Positions 44,414-53,109 of a stretch of DNA of 64,000 nt are shown here, piece by piece; the first letter of the stretch is position 1, and every line of letters starts with the position of its first letter. Origin of the DNA: Rhodocyclaceae bacterium (lineage in GTDB: Bacteria > Pseudomonadota > Gammaproteobacteria > Burkholderiales > Rhodocyclaceae). The DNA is taken from the NCBI GenBank assembly GCA_016718525.1, contig JADKDD010000001.1, positions 744,001-808,000 on the forward strand, given 5' to 3'. The notes beneath the pieces were generated by a model. It made no database searches. It was given only the letters and a program-made list of their open reading frames with translations, and had not been told where the DNA came from. The translations under genes and the position numbers were made by a program.

Positions 44414-45199
44414 ATGAGTGAACCAGTCTTGTTGTGTGAAACGGTAGGCGCGGTAGCGCGTTTGACCTTGAATCGGCCTAAGGCGATGAACTCGCTGAAC
44501 ATGGCACTGATGGCCGAGATGGATCGCTGCTTGACCTCACTCGCGGCAGACGATGCGGTGCGGGTGGTAATACTCACTGGTGCCGGTGCAGCCTTTTGTG
44601 CCGGTGCCGATTTGAAAGAAGTGTTGGCGACGCAAAGCCTGCCTGCGGGCGAGCCGGATTTTCTGGATCGCGGCAATGCGACTTTCGCCCGCTTGCGGAA
44701 TTTTCCCAAGCCGGTGATCGCTGCGTTGAACGGCATCACCATGGCCGGCGGACTTGAGCTGGCGATGTGTACCGACATCGTGGTTGCCGCGGAAAGTGCA
44801 ACGATAGCCGATGCCCATGCCAACTTTGGTGTCTATCCCGGCGCTGGCGGAGCAGCGGTATTGCCGCGCCTGATTCCACTGAATATGGCGATGTATATGT
44901 TGTTTACCGGCAAGTCATTGACGGCGGCCGAGATGAAGGCATGTGGGCTAGTGTGTGAAGTGCATCCCGATGCCGAATTTGCCGAGGCGACATTGAAACT
45001 GGCCAGGCAGATTGCCAAAAAGAGTCCGATTGCCTTGCGTCGCATGAAGGAAGTTGCGCGTACCACCGCCGACAAGTCACGCGACGACGCGCTGCTGCAT
45101 GAGGCAGTAAATATGCGCAAACACATGCGCACTGCCGATTTCCAGGAAGGCTTGCAGTCTTTCGCCGAAAAACGCGCGCCGCAGTTCACCGGGTGCTAA
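44414..45199 (+). CDS. Enoyl-CoA hydratase/isomerase-family protein (crotonase)
   Basis: 261 residues from the ATG at 44414 (MSEPVLL), with GGAGA upstream; a longer frame starting at 44243 lacks support. Crotonase fold with oxyanion-hole segments FCAGADL (60s) and AGGLELAM (111-118). The first catalytic Glu is present as E115, but the position of the second (Glu in a canonical QPE motif) is H135 in ADAHANFGVYPGAGG. This His is shared by some crotonase subfamilies and means the reaction may not be plain hydration. It is the first gene of the acyl-CoA operon, 26 bp before the thiolase. Confidence 0.88.
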   Translation: MSEPVLLCETVGAVARLTLNRPKAMNSLNMALMAEMDRCLTSLAADDAVRVVILTGAGAAFCAGADLKEVLATQSLPAGEPDFLDRGNATFARLRNFPKPVIAALNGITMAGGLELAMCTDIVVAAESATIADAHANFGVYPGAGGAAVLPRLIPLNMAMYMLFTGKSLTAAEMKACGLVCEVHPDAEFAEATLKLARQIAKKSPIALRRMKEVARTTADKSRDDALLHEAVNMRKHMRTADFQEGLQSFAEKRAPQFTGC

Positions 45200-45225
45200 A
45201 CCAAATTTTAAGGAGGAAAGCCACA

Positions 45226-46467
45226 ATGAATGATATCTACATAGTTGGTGTTGGCATGACGCCGTTTGGCCGCCTGCTCGACAGGTCGGTGTATGACATG
45301 GTGGGTGAGGCTGTAGGCTTGGCATTGAAAGACGCCGGTGCTTCCACCGCCGACATTGAATCCGCCTATTACGCCGGCGCCACCAATGGCGTGCTGCAAG
45401 ACCAAACGGCGATTCCCGGCCCGATTGCGATGCGTCATCTAGGCATCGAAGGTGTGCCGGTGTTCAGCGTTGAAAACGCCTGCGCGTCCGGTTCCTCGGC
45501 CTTCAATTTGGCGATCATGGCTTTGCAGGCCGGTAGCTGCGACATCGCGCTGGCGGTCGGTGCAGAGAAAATGAATATCGCCGACAAGTCCAAGATGTTC
45601 GCCGTATTTGATGGCGGTTGGGATGTCGCGACGGTCGAACAAAACAAGGCCACGCTGCTGGCAATGGGTGATGGCGTGAGCGTACCGCCCGGCACTATGT
45701 CGGAGCGCCCCTACAGCGTGTTCATGGATGTGTATGCGGCGCTGTGTCGTTACCACATGAAAACCTACGGCACTACGCAACGACAAATCGCGGCAGTGGC
45801 GGCCAAGAATCACGCGCACTCGGTGCACAATCCCCTGGCGCAATTTCAGAAGGCTTTCAGCATTGATGAAGTACTGGCTTCGCCTCCAATTGCATATCCA
45901 CTGACCACCCTGATGTGCTCGGCGATTAGCGATGGTGCAGCGGCGGTGGTGCTGTGCAATGCGGCCGGCCTGAAGCGCTTGAATGGCGCAGCGGGCAGGG
46001 CGGTCAAGGTGCTGGCCAGCGTGATTCAAACCGGCACCAATCGCAAACTGGACGAACCACACAAAATCGTCGCCCATCTTGCGGCAAAGAAAGCCTATGA
46101 GATTGCTGGTGTGCCACCAGGCGAAGTGAACGTCGCCGAAGTGCACGACGCCTCGGCCATGGGCGAAATTTTGAACGCCGAATCCCTGATGCTGGTACCC
46201 TTTGGCCAAGGCGGTCCGGCGGCCGAGCGCGGCGATTTCACGGTCGGCGGCAAGATACCGATCAATCCCTCCGGCGGTCTGGAATCCAAGGGCCATCCAA
46301 TAGGCGCAACCGGTCTCGGACAAATTCACGAACTGGTCACCCAGCTGCGTGGCGAAGCCGGCAAACGTCAGGTGAAAAAAGCCCGCATCGCGATTCAGGA
46401 AAACGGCGGCGGTCTCTACGGCATCGAAGAAGCTGTGGTGGCGGTCACGATTTTGGCGAAAGCCTGA
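45226..46467 (+). CDS. Thiolase-like acyltransferase, lipid-transfer (SCP-x/Ltp) type
   Basis: 413 residues from the ATG at 45226, which has AAGGAGG 9 nt upstream. Nucleophilic Cys in VENACASGSSAF; the HDASAMGEI segment and SKGHPIGATGLGQ follow. The C-terminal catalytic Cys of classical thiolases (CxGGG) is replaced (QENGGGLYG), as in SCP-x-type enzymes and in Ltp-type aldolases of sterol side-chain degradation. It could cleave a beta-ketoacyl-CoA or perform a retro-aldol step. No DUF35 partner is visible, which argues for thiolase rather than Ltp aldolase. Confidence 0.9.
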   Translation: MNDIYIVGVGMTPFGRLLDRSVYDMVGEAVGLALKDAGASTADIESAYYAGATNGVLQDQTAIPGPIAMRHLGIEGVPVFSVENACASGSSAFNLAIMALQAGSCDIALAVGAEKMNIADKSKMFAVFDGGWDVATVEQNKATLLAMGDGVSVPPGTMSERPYSVFMDVYAALCRYHMKTYGTTQRQIAAVAAKNHAHSVHNPLAQFQKAFSIDEVLASPPIAYPLTTLMCSAISDGAAAVVLCNAAGLKRLNGAAGRAVKVLASVIQTGTNRKLDEPHKIVAHLAAKKAYEIAGVPPGEVNVAEVHDASAMGEILNAESLMLVPFGQGGPAAERGDFTVGGKIPINPSGGLESKGHPIGATGLGQIHELVTQLRGEAGKRQVKKARIAIQENGGGLYGIEEAVVAVTILAKA

Positions 46468-46477
46468 GGAGAAAAGC

Positions 46478-47638
46478 ATGGGACATGTATTCAGAACCGA
46501 AGAGCAGCAAGCTGCGGTCGATGGCTTGAAGCGCTATCTGACCGAAAAGATTGATCCGCTGTTCAGGAAAGAGTATCGCGACAGCGGCTTGATGCCCAAG
46601 GAAAAAATGCGCGAACTGAGTCAGGAGCTGAGCGAGTTCGGCATGGTCTCGGGTGCAGTCAGTGAGGCCAAGGGCGGCATGGGTTTCGACTTTCTGACGC
46701 TGACCATGATGTACGAGGAAGTCTGCGCCTGCGCAATCGACTTATCGACGGTAACACTGATCAATACCTTTGCTGCCAAGATGCTGGAAACGCTGGCCCC
46801 GGCGCATATTCAGGAGCGCTACCTGCCGGGCATGGTCAAGGGCGAATTGTTCGGTTGCATGGCCTTCTCCGAACCCGATGTCGGCTCCAATGTGCTGGAG
46901 ATCAAGGCGCGGGCACGCCGCGATGGCGACGACTATATCCTCAGCGGCGAAAAGTGCTGGATCAGCAATGGTTCCTTCTCCGATTTCATGATCGTCGCCG
47001 CACGCACCAGCGATGATCCGCGCAAGGGCCTGAGCCATTTCGTGCTCGACCGCAAGGATCATCCTTACGAAGTGCGTGAAATTCACAAGATTGCCAGCAA
47101 CGCGCAATCGACGGCGCAGATTTTCATGAACGATATCCGTGTCCCGGCCGCCAATATGCTGGGCAAGGAAGGTGATGCGCTACGCAATACGCTAATGGTG
47201 TTTGAGCGTTCGCGCGTCTTTGTCGCCGCACAGGGACTAGGTATTGCTCGTCGTGCGCTGGAGGAAGCCATCGCCTATGCCAAGGAGCGCAAGCAACATG
47301 GCAAGGTGATCGCGGGTCATCAGTTGATCTCGGCGATGCTGGCCGAGATGGCCACCAATGTCGATGCCGCCCGCCTGCTGACTTATCGCGCTGCCGAGAT
47401 GATAGAGAACGGCATACCCGCCGAGATGGAGGCGGCGATGGCCAAATATTTCGCCTGCGAAGCAGCCGTAACGGTCGCCAGGCAGGCTGTGCAGATTCAT
47501 GGCGGCAACGGCCTGACCAAGGAATTTTTGGTCGAACGTCTGGCGCGCGAAGCCATCATCGTGCCGATTCCTGAAGGCACCACACAGATACAGCAACTGA
47601 TCATTGGCCGCGCGCTGACCGGCGTTAACGCGTTTTAA
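46478..47638 (+). CDS. Acyl-CoA dehydrogenase
   Basis: 386 residues, RBS GAGGAG, 10 bp after the thiolase stop. Flavin-binding segments FGCMAFSEPDVGSN and GEKCWISNG, the QLISAMLAEMATNVDAARLLTYRAAEM helix and a C-terminal PIPEGTTQIQQLIIGRAL carrying the catalytic Glu of the EGTxQ motif. It catalyses alpha,beta-dehydrogenation of an acyl-CoA, passing electrons to ETF. Length and layout are those of a homotetrameric short/medium-chain member. Confidence 0.93.
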   Translation: MGHVFRTEEQQAAVDGLKRYLTEKIDPLFRKEYRDSGLMPKEKMRELSQELSEFGMVSGAVSEAKGGMGFDFLTLTMMYEEVCACAIDLSTVTLINTFAAKMLETLAPAHIQERYLPGMVKGELFGCMAFSEPDVGSNVLEIKARARRDGDDYILSGEKCWISNGSFSDFMIVAARTSDDPRKGLSHFVLDRKDHPYEVREIHKIASNAQSTAQIFMNDIRVPAANMLGKEGDALRNTLMVFERSRVFVAAQGLGIARRALEEAIAYAKERKQHGKVIAGHQLISAMLAEMATNVDAARLLTYRAAEMIENGIPAEMEAAMAKYFACEAAVTVARQAVQIHGGNGLTKEFLVERLAREAIIVPIPEGTTQIQQLIIGRALTGVNAF

Positions 47639-47667
47639 AACCAAACAACCATACAAAAGGACACATC

Positions 47668-48444
47668 ATGCGTATTCAAAACAAAGTCATTGTCATCACT
47701 GGTGGCGCTTCGGGCCTGGGCTTGGCCACCGCACATTTCATGGTTGAGGAAAAAGGCGCACGCGTTGCCATTTTCGACATGAATAGCGAGGCTGGCGAAA
47801 AGGCGGTTAAGGATCTCGGCGCCGACAACGCCATGTTTGTACAAACCGATGTCAGCAATGACGAGTCGGTGCAAAACGCCGTGAATGCGGTGATGGCGAA
47901 ATTTGGCGCGATTCATGTCTGCATTAACTGCGCGGGTATCGCCAATGGCTTCAAGGTCCTCGGCAAGGAAGGCAAAGCCGCACCGCTGGCCAAATTCGCC
48001 CAGGTGGTTGCAGTCAACCTCGTTGGCTTGTTTAACGTGATGTCGAAATCGGCGGAACAAATGGCCAAAAACGAGCCAGAGGCTGGTGAAGAGCGTGGCG
48101 TGGTAATCAATATTTCGTCGGGCGCTGCCTACGAAGGCGCGATTGGCCAATGTGCCTATTCGGCGACCAAGGCCGGCGTGATTGGCTTGAATCTGCCTGC
48201 GGCCCGCGAGCTCGGTGCGATTGGTGTGCGCGTGAATGCGATTGCGCCGGGACTGTTCATGACGCCGATGGCAGCACAAATCGACGAAAAGATTATGGCC
48301 TCGCTGGTGGCGCAGGTCGAAGCGCCCAAGCGCCTCGGCGACATGCGCGAGTTTGCGCACTGCTGCAGCTTCATCATTGAAAACGCTTACGTCAATGGCG
48401 AGACCATACGTCTTGACGGCGCTACACGTCTGCGCGCCAAGTAA
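47668..48444 (+). CDS. SDR-family 3-hydroxyacyl-CoA dehydrogenase
   Basis: 258 residues. Cofactor motif TGGASGLGLATA, NCAGIANG, the catalytic Ser in NISSGAAYEG, Tyr and Lys in CAYSATKAGVIG, and LPAARELGAIGVRVNAIAPGLFMTPM. The sequence matches the type-2 (HSD17B10-like) short-chain 3-hydroxyacyl-CoA dehydrogenases that act in branched-chain acyl-CoA catabolism. It is in the operon between the acyl-CoA dehydrogenase and the CoA ligase, with AAAGGA 8 nt before the ATG. Confidence 0.93.
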   Translation: MRIQNKVIVITGGASGLGLATAHFMVEEKGARVAIFDMNSEAGEKAVKDLGADNAMFVQTDVSNDESVQNAVNAVMAKFGAIHVCINCAGIANGFKVLGKEGKAAPLAKFAQVVAVNLVGLFNVMSKSAEQMAKNEPEAGEERGVVINISSGAAYEGAIGQCAYSATKAGVIGLNLPAARELGAIGVRVNAIAPGLFMTPMAAQIDEKIMASLVAQVEAPKRLGDMREFAHCCSFIIENAYVNGETIRLDGATRLRAK

Positions 48445-48488
48445 ATCGCAACTCAAGGCAATCCGGAAAAAATCTGAGGAGACCAAAA

Positions 48489-50075
48489 ATGAAAATGAAT
48501 TTCAGTCGTGTGATGCGTTTGCTGTCCTTACGTTATCGAGACAAGGAAGCGATCGTCAACATCGAGCGCAATCGGCGCTATACGTTCGAGCAATATCACC
48601 TGCTGACTAATCGAGTCGCAGATGTTCTGAGCAACACGCTAGGACTGCACAAAGACGACAAATTCATGTTGGTGCTGGAGAACGACAATCTTAGTTTGAT
48701 GTTGTTCCCCAGTACCTTCAAGCAAGAGGCGACGGTAGTGTTGACCAATCTGCGCGACCCGATGGAAGAACACGCGCGACAGATGGAGCAAGTCATGCCG
48801 AAGGTGGTGTTTCTGGAAACACGCTTGCTCGACACCTACTACGACATGCTGCGCGGCCTCGGTTGCAAAATTGTGGTGATGGATACGCCATCGGCCGAAC
48901 AAGCCACGCGAGCGGGTGTACATTCTTTTTGGACCTTGGTCGACGCTGCATCGGATACCGACAACGAAGTTGAACTTGACACCGACGAACACATCGCCAT
49001 GCTGCGATTTACCGGCGGGACGACGGGCAAGGGCAAGTGCGCGATGTATTCGATTGACAACATGATGGCGACGCGCGATAGCGGTTTCATCAGTTCCGAT
49101 ATGAGTTTCACCAGTACCACGCGACTGGTCCATGTGTCGCCGATTTCCCACGGCACAATGATGACTTTCTATCCGACTTTTTTCGCCGGCGGTGCCAATC
49201 TGACGATGAACGTGCTGGACATGGAGAAATGGCGGGAAGTGGTTGAGACGGAGCGCATAACCCATTCTTTCCTTGTACCGACGGTGCTTTATCGCCTGCT
49301 GGATTTGCAACAAGCCAATCCTCGCGATTTCTCGTCATTGACCACTTTGGTCTACGGTGCTGCGCCGATGAGCCCGACCAAGCTCGGTGAATTGGTTGAA
49401 TGTTTCGGACAGATTTTTTGCCAAGGGTATGCGGCGACCGAAGCCGCAATGTTCATCGCCGTGCTGGACAAGGCGGACCATCGCTCGGATAGTGAGTCGG
49501 CGATCAGGCATTTGTCATCGGCCGGCCGCATCACCCCGGGTGTCGAAGTCTTTATCAGTGATGAAAACGGAAAGCAGCTGCCTTTTGGCGAAACCGGCGA
49601 AATTCGCATTCGTTGCAAGGCCATTATCAAGGGCTACTATGGCAACCCGGGAGCCACCGCCTCCGAGTTTGAAAATGGCGCGTGGAAGTCCGGCGATTTG
49701 GGTTATATCGACAGCGATGGCTACCTTTACATCGTCGACCGGATGAAGGACATGATCATTAGCGGCGGCTTTAATGTCTATGCGGTTGAAGTTGAGGCTG
49801 CGCTGGCGTCACACGAAGCGGTGTTTATGGCGGCCGTGGTGGGCATTCCACACGCCGAATGGGGCGAGGCGGTGCATGCAGAAGTGGTGCTGCGCGCTGG
49901 CGCAAACGTCACGGCGGAAGAGCTGATTGCGCTGACTAAAGCCAAACTTGGTGGCTACAAGGCACCCAAGACGCTGGTGTTCGTGGACCAGTTGCCAACC
50001 TCGGTGGTCGGCAAGGTCTTGCGCCGCAAGGTCAAGGAGAAATACTGGGAAGGCAGCGGCAGGAAAGTGGGCTGA
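48489..50075 (+). CDS. Acyl-CoA synthetase (AMP-binding, ANL family)
   Basis: 528 residues; GAGGAG ribosome-binding site. AMP/ATP-binding loop RFTGGTTGKGK, YGAAPMSP, the A5-type GYAATEAAMF, the A8-type SGDLGYIDSDGYLYIVDRMKDMIISGGFNVY hinge and the catalytic Lys in SVVGKVLRR. It activates a fatty or branched-chain carboxylic acid to the acyl-CoA that feeds the three preceding enzymes. Its stop overlaps the next gene's start as TGATG. Confidence 0.94.
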   Translation: MKMNFSRVMRLLSLRYRDKEAIVNIERNRRYTFEQYHLLTNRVADVLSNTLGLHKDDKFMLVLENDNLSLMLFPSTFKQEATVVLTNLRDPMEEHARQMEQVMPKVVFLETRLLDTYYDMLRGLGCKIVVMDTPSAEQATRAGVHSFWTLVDAASDTDNEVELDTDEHIAMLRFTGGTTGKGKCAMYSIDNMMATRDSGFISSDMSFTSTTRLVHVSPISHGTMMTFYPTFFAGGANLTMNVLDMEKWREVVETERITHSFLVPTVLYRLLDLQQANPRDFSSLTTLVYGAAPMSPTKLGELVECFGQIFCQGYAATEAAMFIAVLDKADHRSDSESAIRHLSSAGRITPGVEVFISDENGKQLPFGETGEIRIRCKAIIKGYYGNPGATASEFENGAWKSGDLGYIDSDGYLYIVDRMKDMIISGGFNVYAVEVEAALASHEAVFMAAVVGIPHAEWGEAVHAEVVLRAGANVTAEELIALTKAKLGGYKAPKTLVFVDQLPTSVVGKVLRRKVKEKYWEGSGRKVG

Positions 50076-51100
50076 TGGTAAGCCGCTCCTCTTTTTTCGA
50101 GCGCGAGCCATCGGCCATGATCATGCCCGGTGGTGTTAGCAAACGGGCATCCACCGTCAACTTTTTCATGCGTCACGTGCTCAAGCGGTATGTCGCGCGA
50201 AATGGTCTCAATCCAAAAACTGCACGGATTGTGGCGCGCTGGTTGGAACTACTGACTCTGGGTTTTACCGGATTTGCCAAAATTCAACGCAAGCGCATTG
50301 GTGGCGTTAATTGTGAAGTGGTCATCCCGCAGAATCCGCCTTCCGTAGCGCGCACGGTGCTCTATCTCCACGGTGGCGGATTCTTCATTAATTTACCCGG
50401 AACCTACAGGCGCTTCGCCAAGCGCATCGCCGAGGCCTATGGCGCTACGGTTTATTTGCCGGACTACCGCCTGGCCCCGGAACACCGTCATCCTGCCGGA
50501 GCGGACGATTGTCTGGCGGTCTATCGCGCTCTGCTGGACCTAGGGTGCGACCCACGTACCATGTCGGTGATGGGTGATTCGGCAGGCGGCAACCTGGCAC
50601 TGGTTACCTTGCTGAGGGCGCGTGATGAAGAGTTGCCGCTCCCGGCGTGCGCGACGATACTTTCACCCGGCGCTGACATGACATTTTCGGGCGCCAGCTA
50701 CATCAATAATGCTAAAGCCGATCCGATGATTCCGATGAATGCCCTGTACGCCGTGGCGCGGCAGTATGTAGATGCGCATGAGGAGGCGCACCCCCATGTT
50801 TCGCCCATGCTGGGCGATTTCACCGGTCTGCCACCGCTCAAGATTGTGGTTGGCAGCACCGAAGTGTTGCTTGATTCTTCGATCACCACCGCCAAGTCGT
50901 TTCAGGACGCAGGAGGTAAGGTGGTGTTGCAGGTCTGGCATCAAATGCCCCACGTATTTCCGCTGTTTCAGTTTCTGCCCGAGGGTCAGATGGCGATGCA
51001 GAACATGGTTGATTTTTTTAATAAACACACAAGGCGAGTCACGCAGACACAGAAGAAATCACCTAGGCGACCGCATCGGAGCTGCGGAAGTTCTGAATGA
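50075..51100 (+). CDS. HSL-family alpha/beta hydrolase (esterase)
   Basis: 341 residues. Start ATG overlaps the preceding stop (TGATG), so translation is coupled. LYLHGGGFFINLPG (oxyanion hole), GDSAGGNLALVTLL (nucleophile), DFTGLPPLKIVVGSTEVLLDSS (Asp region) and VWHQMPHVFPLF (catalytic His). It belongs to the same family as 41007-42068 but lacks its tail anchor. In this operon it could release an acid or alcohol from an ester for CoA activation. Confidence 0.92.
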   Translation: MVSRSSFFEREPSAMIMPGGVSKRASTVNFFMRHVLKRYVARNGLNPKTARIVARWLELLTLGFTGFAKIQRKRIGGVNCEVVIPQNPPSVARTVLYLHGGGFFINLPGTYRRFAKRIAEAYGATVYLPDYRLAPEHRHPAGADDCLAVYRALLDLGCDPRTMSVMGDSAGGNLALVTLLRARDEELPLPACATILSPGADMTFSGASYINNAKADPMIPMNALYAVARQYVDAHEEAHPHVSPMLGDFTGLPPLKIVVGSTEVLLDSSITTAKSFQDAGGKVVLQVWHQMPHVFPLFQFLPEGQMAMQNMVDFFNKHTRRVTQTQKKSPRRPHRSCGSSE

Positions 51101-51214
51101 GTCGAAAACTTCGTCATCCCGCGGACCCGACACGCCTTGGATTCACACTTCGCGGAGGTCCCAGAGGCCGGAATCCAGAAATCCAACCGAACAGACTACT
51201 TGCAGCTGCCATGG

Positions 51215-51234
51215 ACCCCGGCATTTGCCGGGGT
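51215..51234. terminator. GC-rich hairpin between convergent genes
   Basis: ACCCCGGCA-TT-TGCCGGGGT, a perfect 9-bp stem with a 2-nt loop between the plus-strand hydrolase end and the minus-strand AraC end. It resembles the end of a GGGAATCCAG/CCCCGGCATTTGCCGGGG-type dispersed repeat that is common in proteobacterial spacers. It could serve as a bidirectional terminator, although no T-run follows. Confidence 0.55.
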
Positions 51235-51240
51235 AACGAC

Positions 51241-52323
51241 TTATTCACTGGTTCCCAAATATCCCGGTGCGAGTTGCTCCGCGCGATAGTCCTTCGGTGA
51301 TGAGCCAGTCCAGCGCTTGAATGCGCGGGTGAAATTACTGGTGTCAGTAAAGCCAAGGAGGAAGGTTACTTCGGTTACCGTTCGATTGGCTTGATGCAAA
51401 TAACTGCAGGCGAGTTCCTTGCGCGTGTGGTCGAGCAAGGTCTGAAAACTGGTGTCGCGCTCGGCAAGCTTGAGGTACAAGGTGGCCGGGCTCATGCATA
51501 AGGCACTGGCAACCTTTTCACGACTGCAATCGCCGCTCGGCAGAAGTTCAATAATTTTTTGTGTGACCCCGGTGATGACATCGTTCTTGTCCAGCTTAGC
51601 CAGATAACCGATCGCAATCGCATCGTTGACCTGCGCCAATTCCGGGCATGATCCGTAAAGTGTTTGCAACATATCATCGCGTTCAAAAACCAGCAGACCA
51701 TCTTCGTTGGAGAAGCTGACTGGTGCCCGCATCAGCGTCTCGTAGGGTTCGGCACCTTCCCTCGGCATTGGGTGATGAAACTCGACTCGAACAGGATTGA
51801 AGTTTTGCTTGTAAAGAAGGCGCATGGTTAAAACTAAAAACCCGAAAGTCGCATCTTCGGTCTCGCCACTGGATTCTTCCAAATGTTTAAAGCGCAAAAA
51901 GACATTACCACCTTCGTCACTGAGTGAGACCATTGCGACTTGTGAGACCAATCGGAAATAGCGCTCCAGGCGTTGGCAAAAATCCATCAAGGTGGCGCTG
52001 GCGGCAAGCGCATAGCCAAGTGCGTGGAGATTGGAGACGTGAATGTAACGGGCAACGGTCAAACCGAAATACGGGTTGTGAGTTACATTCACACACGCAC
52101 GGTAGAGTCGCGTCATTGTTGATACTGGCAAGCGACTCAGTGGGTCATTGGTGGAACTGACAGGAATCCCGACCGAACGGAAGATTCGCGCGCTATCTAC
52201 GCCTGAGGCTTGCAACGCGCGTGCAATGCCCTGACTGTAACTACCAATGGTAGTGGCTTCCGGAAAAGTCACCGCGGTGAGCGCAGTGGGACGGGTTGCC
52301 GTGGTTGAATAAGTGCTTTTCAT
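51241..52323 (-). CDS. AraC-family regulator with OruR/arabinose-binding-like N-terminal domain
   Basis: 360 residues. The N-terminal ~200 residues follow the PF12625-type sensor domain (YSQGIARALQASGVDSARIFRSVGIPVS, NPYFGLTVARYI), typical of regulators of lipid, alkanol or ornithine catabolism. The C-terminal HTH is clear: REKVASALCMSPATLYLKLAERDTSF and VTEVTFLLGFTDTSNFTRAFKRWTGSSPKDYR. It reads away from the DUF2889 and PQQ-alcohol dehydrogenase genes and lies downstream of the acyl-CoA operon, so it may control either or both. An inverted repeat at 52377-52395 lies upstream of its start. Confidence 0.9.
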   Translation of the reverse strand: MKSTYSTTATRPTALTAVTFPEATTIGSYSQGIARALQASGVDSARIFRSVGIPVSSTNDPLSRLPVSTMTRLYRACVNVTHNPYFGLTVARYIHVSNLHALGYALAASATLMDFCQRLERYFRLVSQVAMVSLSDEGGNVFLRFKHLEESSGETEDATFGFLVLTMRLLYKQNFNPVRVEFHHPMPREGAEPYETLMRAPVSFSNEDGLLVFERDDMLQTLYGSCPELAQVNDAIAIGYLAKLDKNDVITGVTQKIIELLPSGDCSREKVASALCMSPATLYLKLAERDTSFQTLLDHTRKELACSYLHQANRTVTEVTFLLGFTDTSNFTRAFKRWTGSSPKDYRAEQLAPGYLGTSE

Positions 52324-52376
52324 CGGCGGACAGTAGTTTAATGAACGCTGCCGATTCTTTCACACTCGCCGCTTAA

Positions 52377-52395
52377 GGTCAATACGTACTTGACC
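52377..52395. promoter_or_regulatory. Candidate operator in the AraC-DUF2889 divergent region
   Basis: GGTCAA-TACGTAC-TTGACC, 6-bp perfect arms around a TACGTAC core. It lies 54 bp upstream of the AraC-family start (52323) and 90 bp upstream of the DUF2889 start (52485). Position and dyad symmetry suggest a regulator-binding site; which protein binds is unknown. Confidence 0.4.
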
Positions 52396-52484
52396 AGCGA
52401 TTTAGCGGCAAAGACCGGCAACATTTTCCATCGGGTGTAATCCTAGCGAAAATGGATAATTTGGCCCTTTTAAAAGGACGGGTA

Positions 52485-53069
52485 ATGAGTGAAATGATTA
52501 ACACCATCGGGGAGGTCGACGGGGCAGGCCGCCAATTGATCCACGAACGTCAGATTACCTGTCGCGGATATTTGCGCCCGGATGGACTATGGGATATCGA
52601 AGGCCGATTGGCAGACAGCAAGACGCATGCAGTGCCTCTGGCAGAAGGTCGTGTCATTGAGGCGGGCGAAACCTATCATGGAATGTTGATACGAGTGACG
52701 CTGGATGATGACTTTCTGATAAGAGAGATTGCCGTTGAGATGGCACAGGTACCGACCAGTGAATGTCGCGGCGCAGCTCCCGGCTACCAGCAGCTGGTCG
52801 GCACGCAAATTGGCCCCGGTTTCACGCGTCGGATTAAATCACTGTTCGGTGGAGTCCAGGGTTGCGTTCACCTTACGGAGCTTTTGCTGCCGATTGCCAC
52901 AACCGCTTATCAGACTATTCCGATGGCACGGGCCATCGTTGCCCCGCGCAATGAACATGACACGACGGCATACACCAGGTCGACGACACGGCTGGTTGAC
53001 ACTTGCCACGCATTGCGGGTCAGTGGCCCGATTGCCAAACGCATTATTCAGCGACAACAGTCGCAATAG
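52485..53069 (+). CDS. DUF2889 family protein
   Basis: 194 residues from the ATG at 52485 (MSEMIN), preceded by AAAGGA; the ATG at 52452 would be less supported. Family landmarks RQITCRGYLRPDGLWDIEGRLADSKTHAVP, GETYHGMLIRVTLDDDFLIREIAVEM, TSECRGAAPGYQQLVGTQIGPGFTRRIK, and GCVHLTELLLPIATTAYQTI. DUF2889 genes recur beside hydrophobic-alcohol or steroid catabolic genes in proteobacteria and actinobacteria, but their reaction is not known. It starts 40 bp before the PQQ alcohol dehydrogenase and is probably in its operon. Confidence 0.9.
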   Translation: MSEMINTIGEVDGAGRQLIHERQITCRGYLRPDGLWDIEGRLADSKTHAVPLAEGRVIEAGETYHGMLIRVTLDDDFLIREIAVEMAQVPTSECRGAAPGYQQLVGTQIGPGFTRRIKSLFGGVQGCVHLTELLLPIATTAYQTIPMARAIVAPRNEHDTTAYTRSTTRLVDTCHALRVSGPIAKRIIQRQQSQ

Positions 53070-53109
53070 ACTTTGTCCGTTTACATAAAAATCGAATCAG
53101 GAGATCGAG

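Noticed and set aside
48666..48689. GTTGGTGCTGGAG match to the repeat start inside the acyl-CoA synthetase gene
   Set aside because: Only about 11 bases match, the ACGCCGT end is missing, and the codons encode a normal MLVLEN strand.
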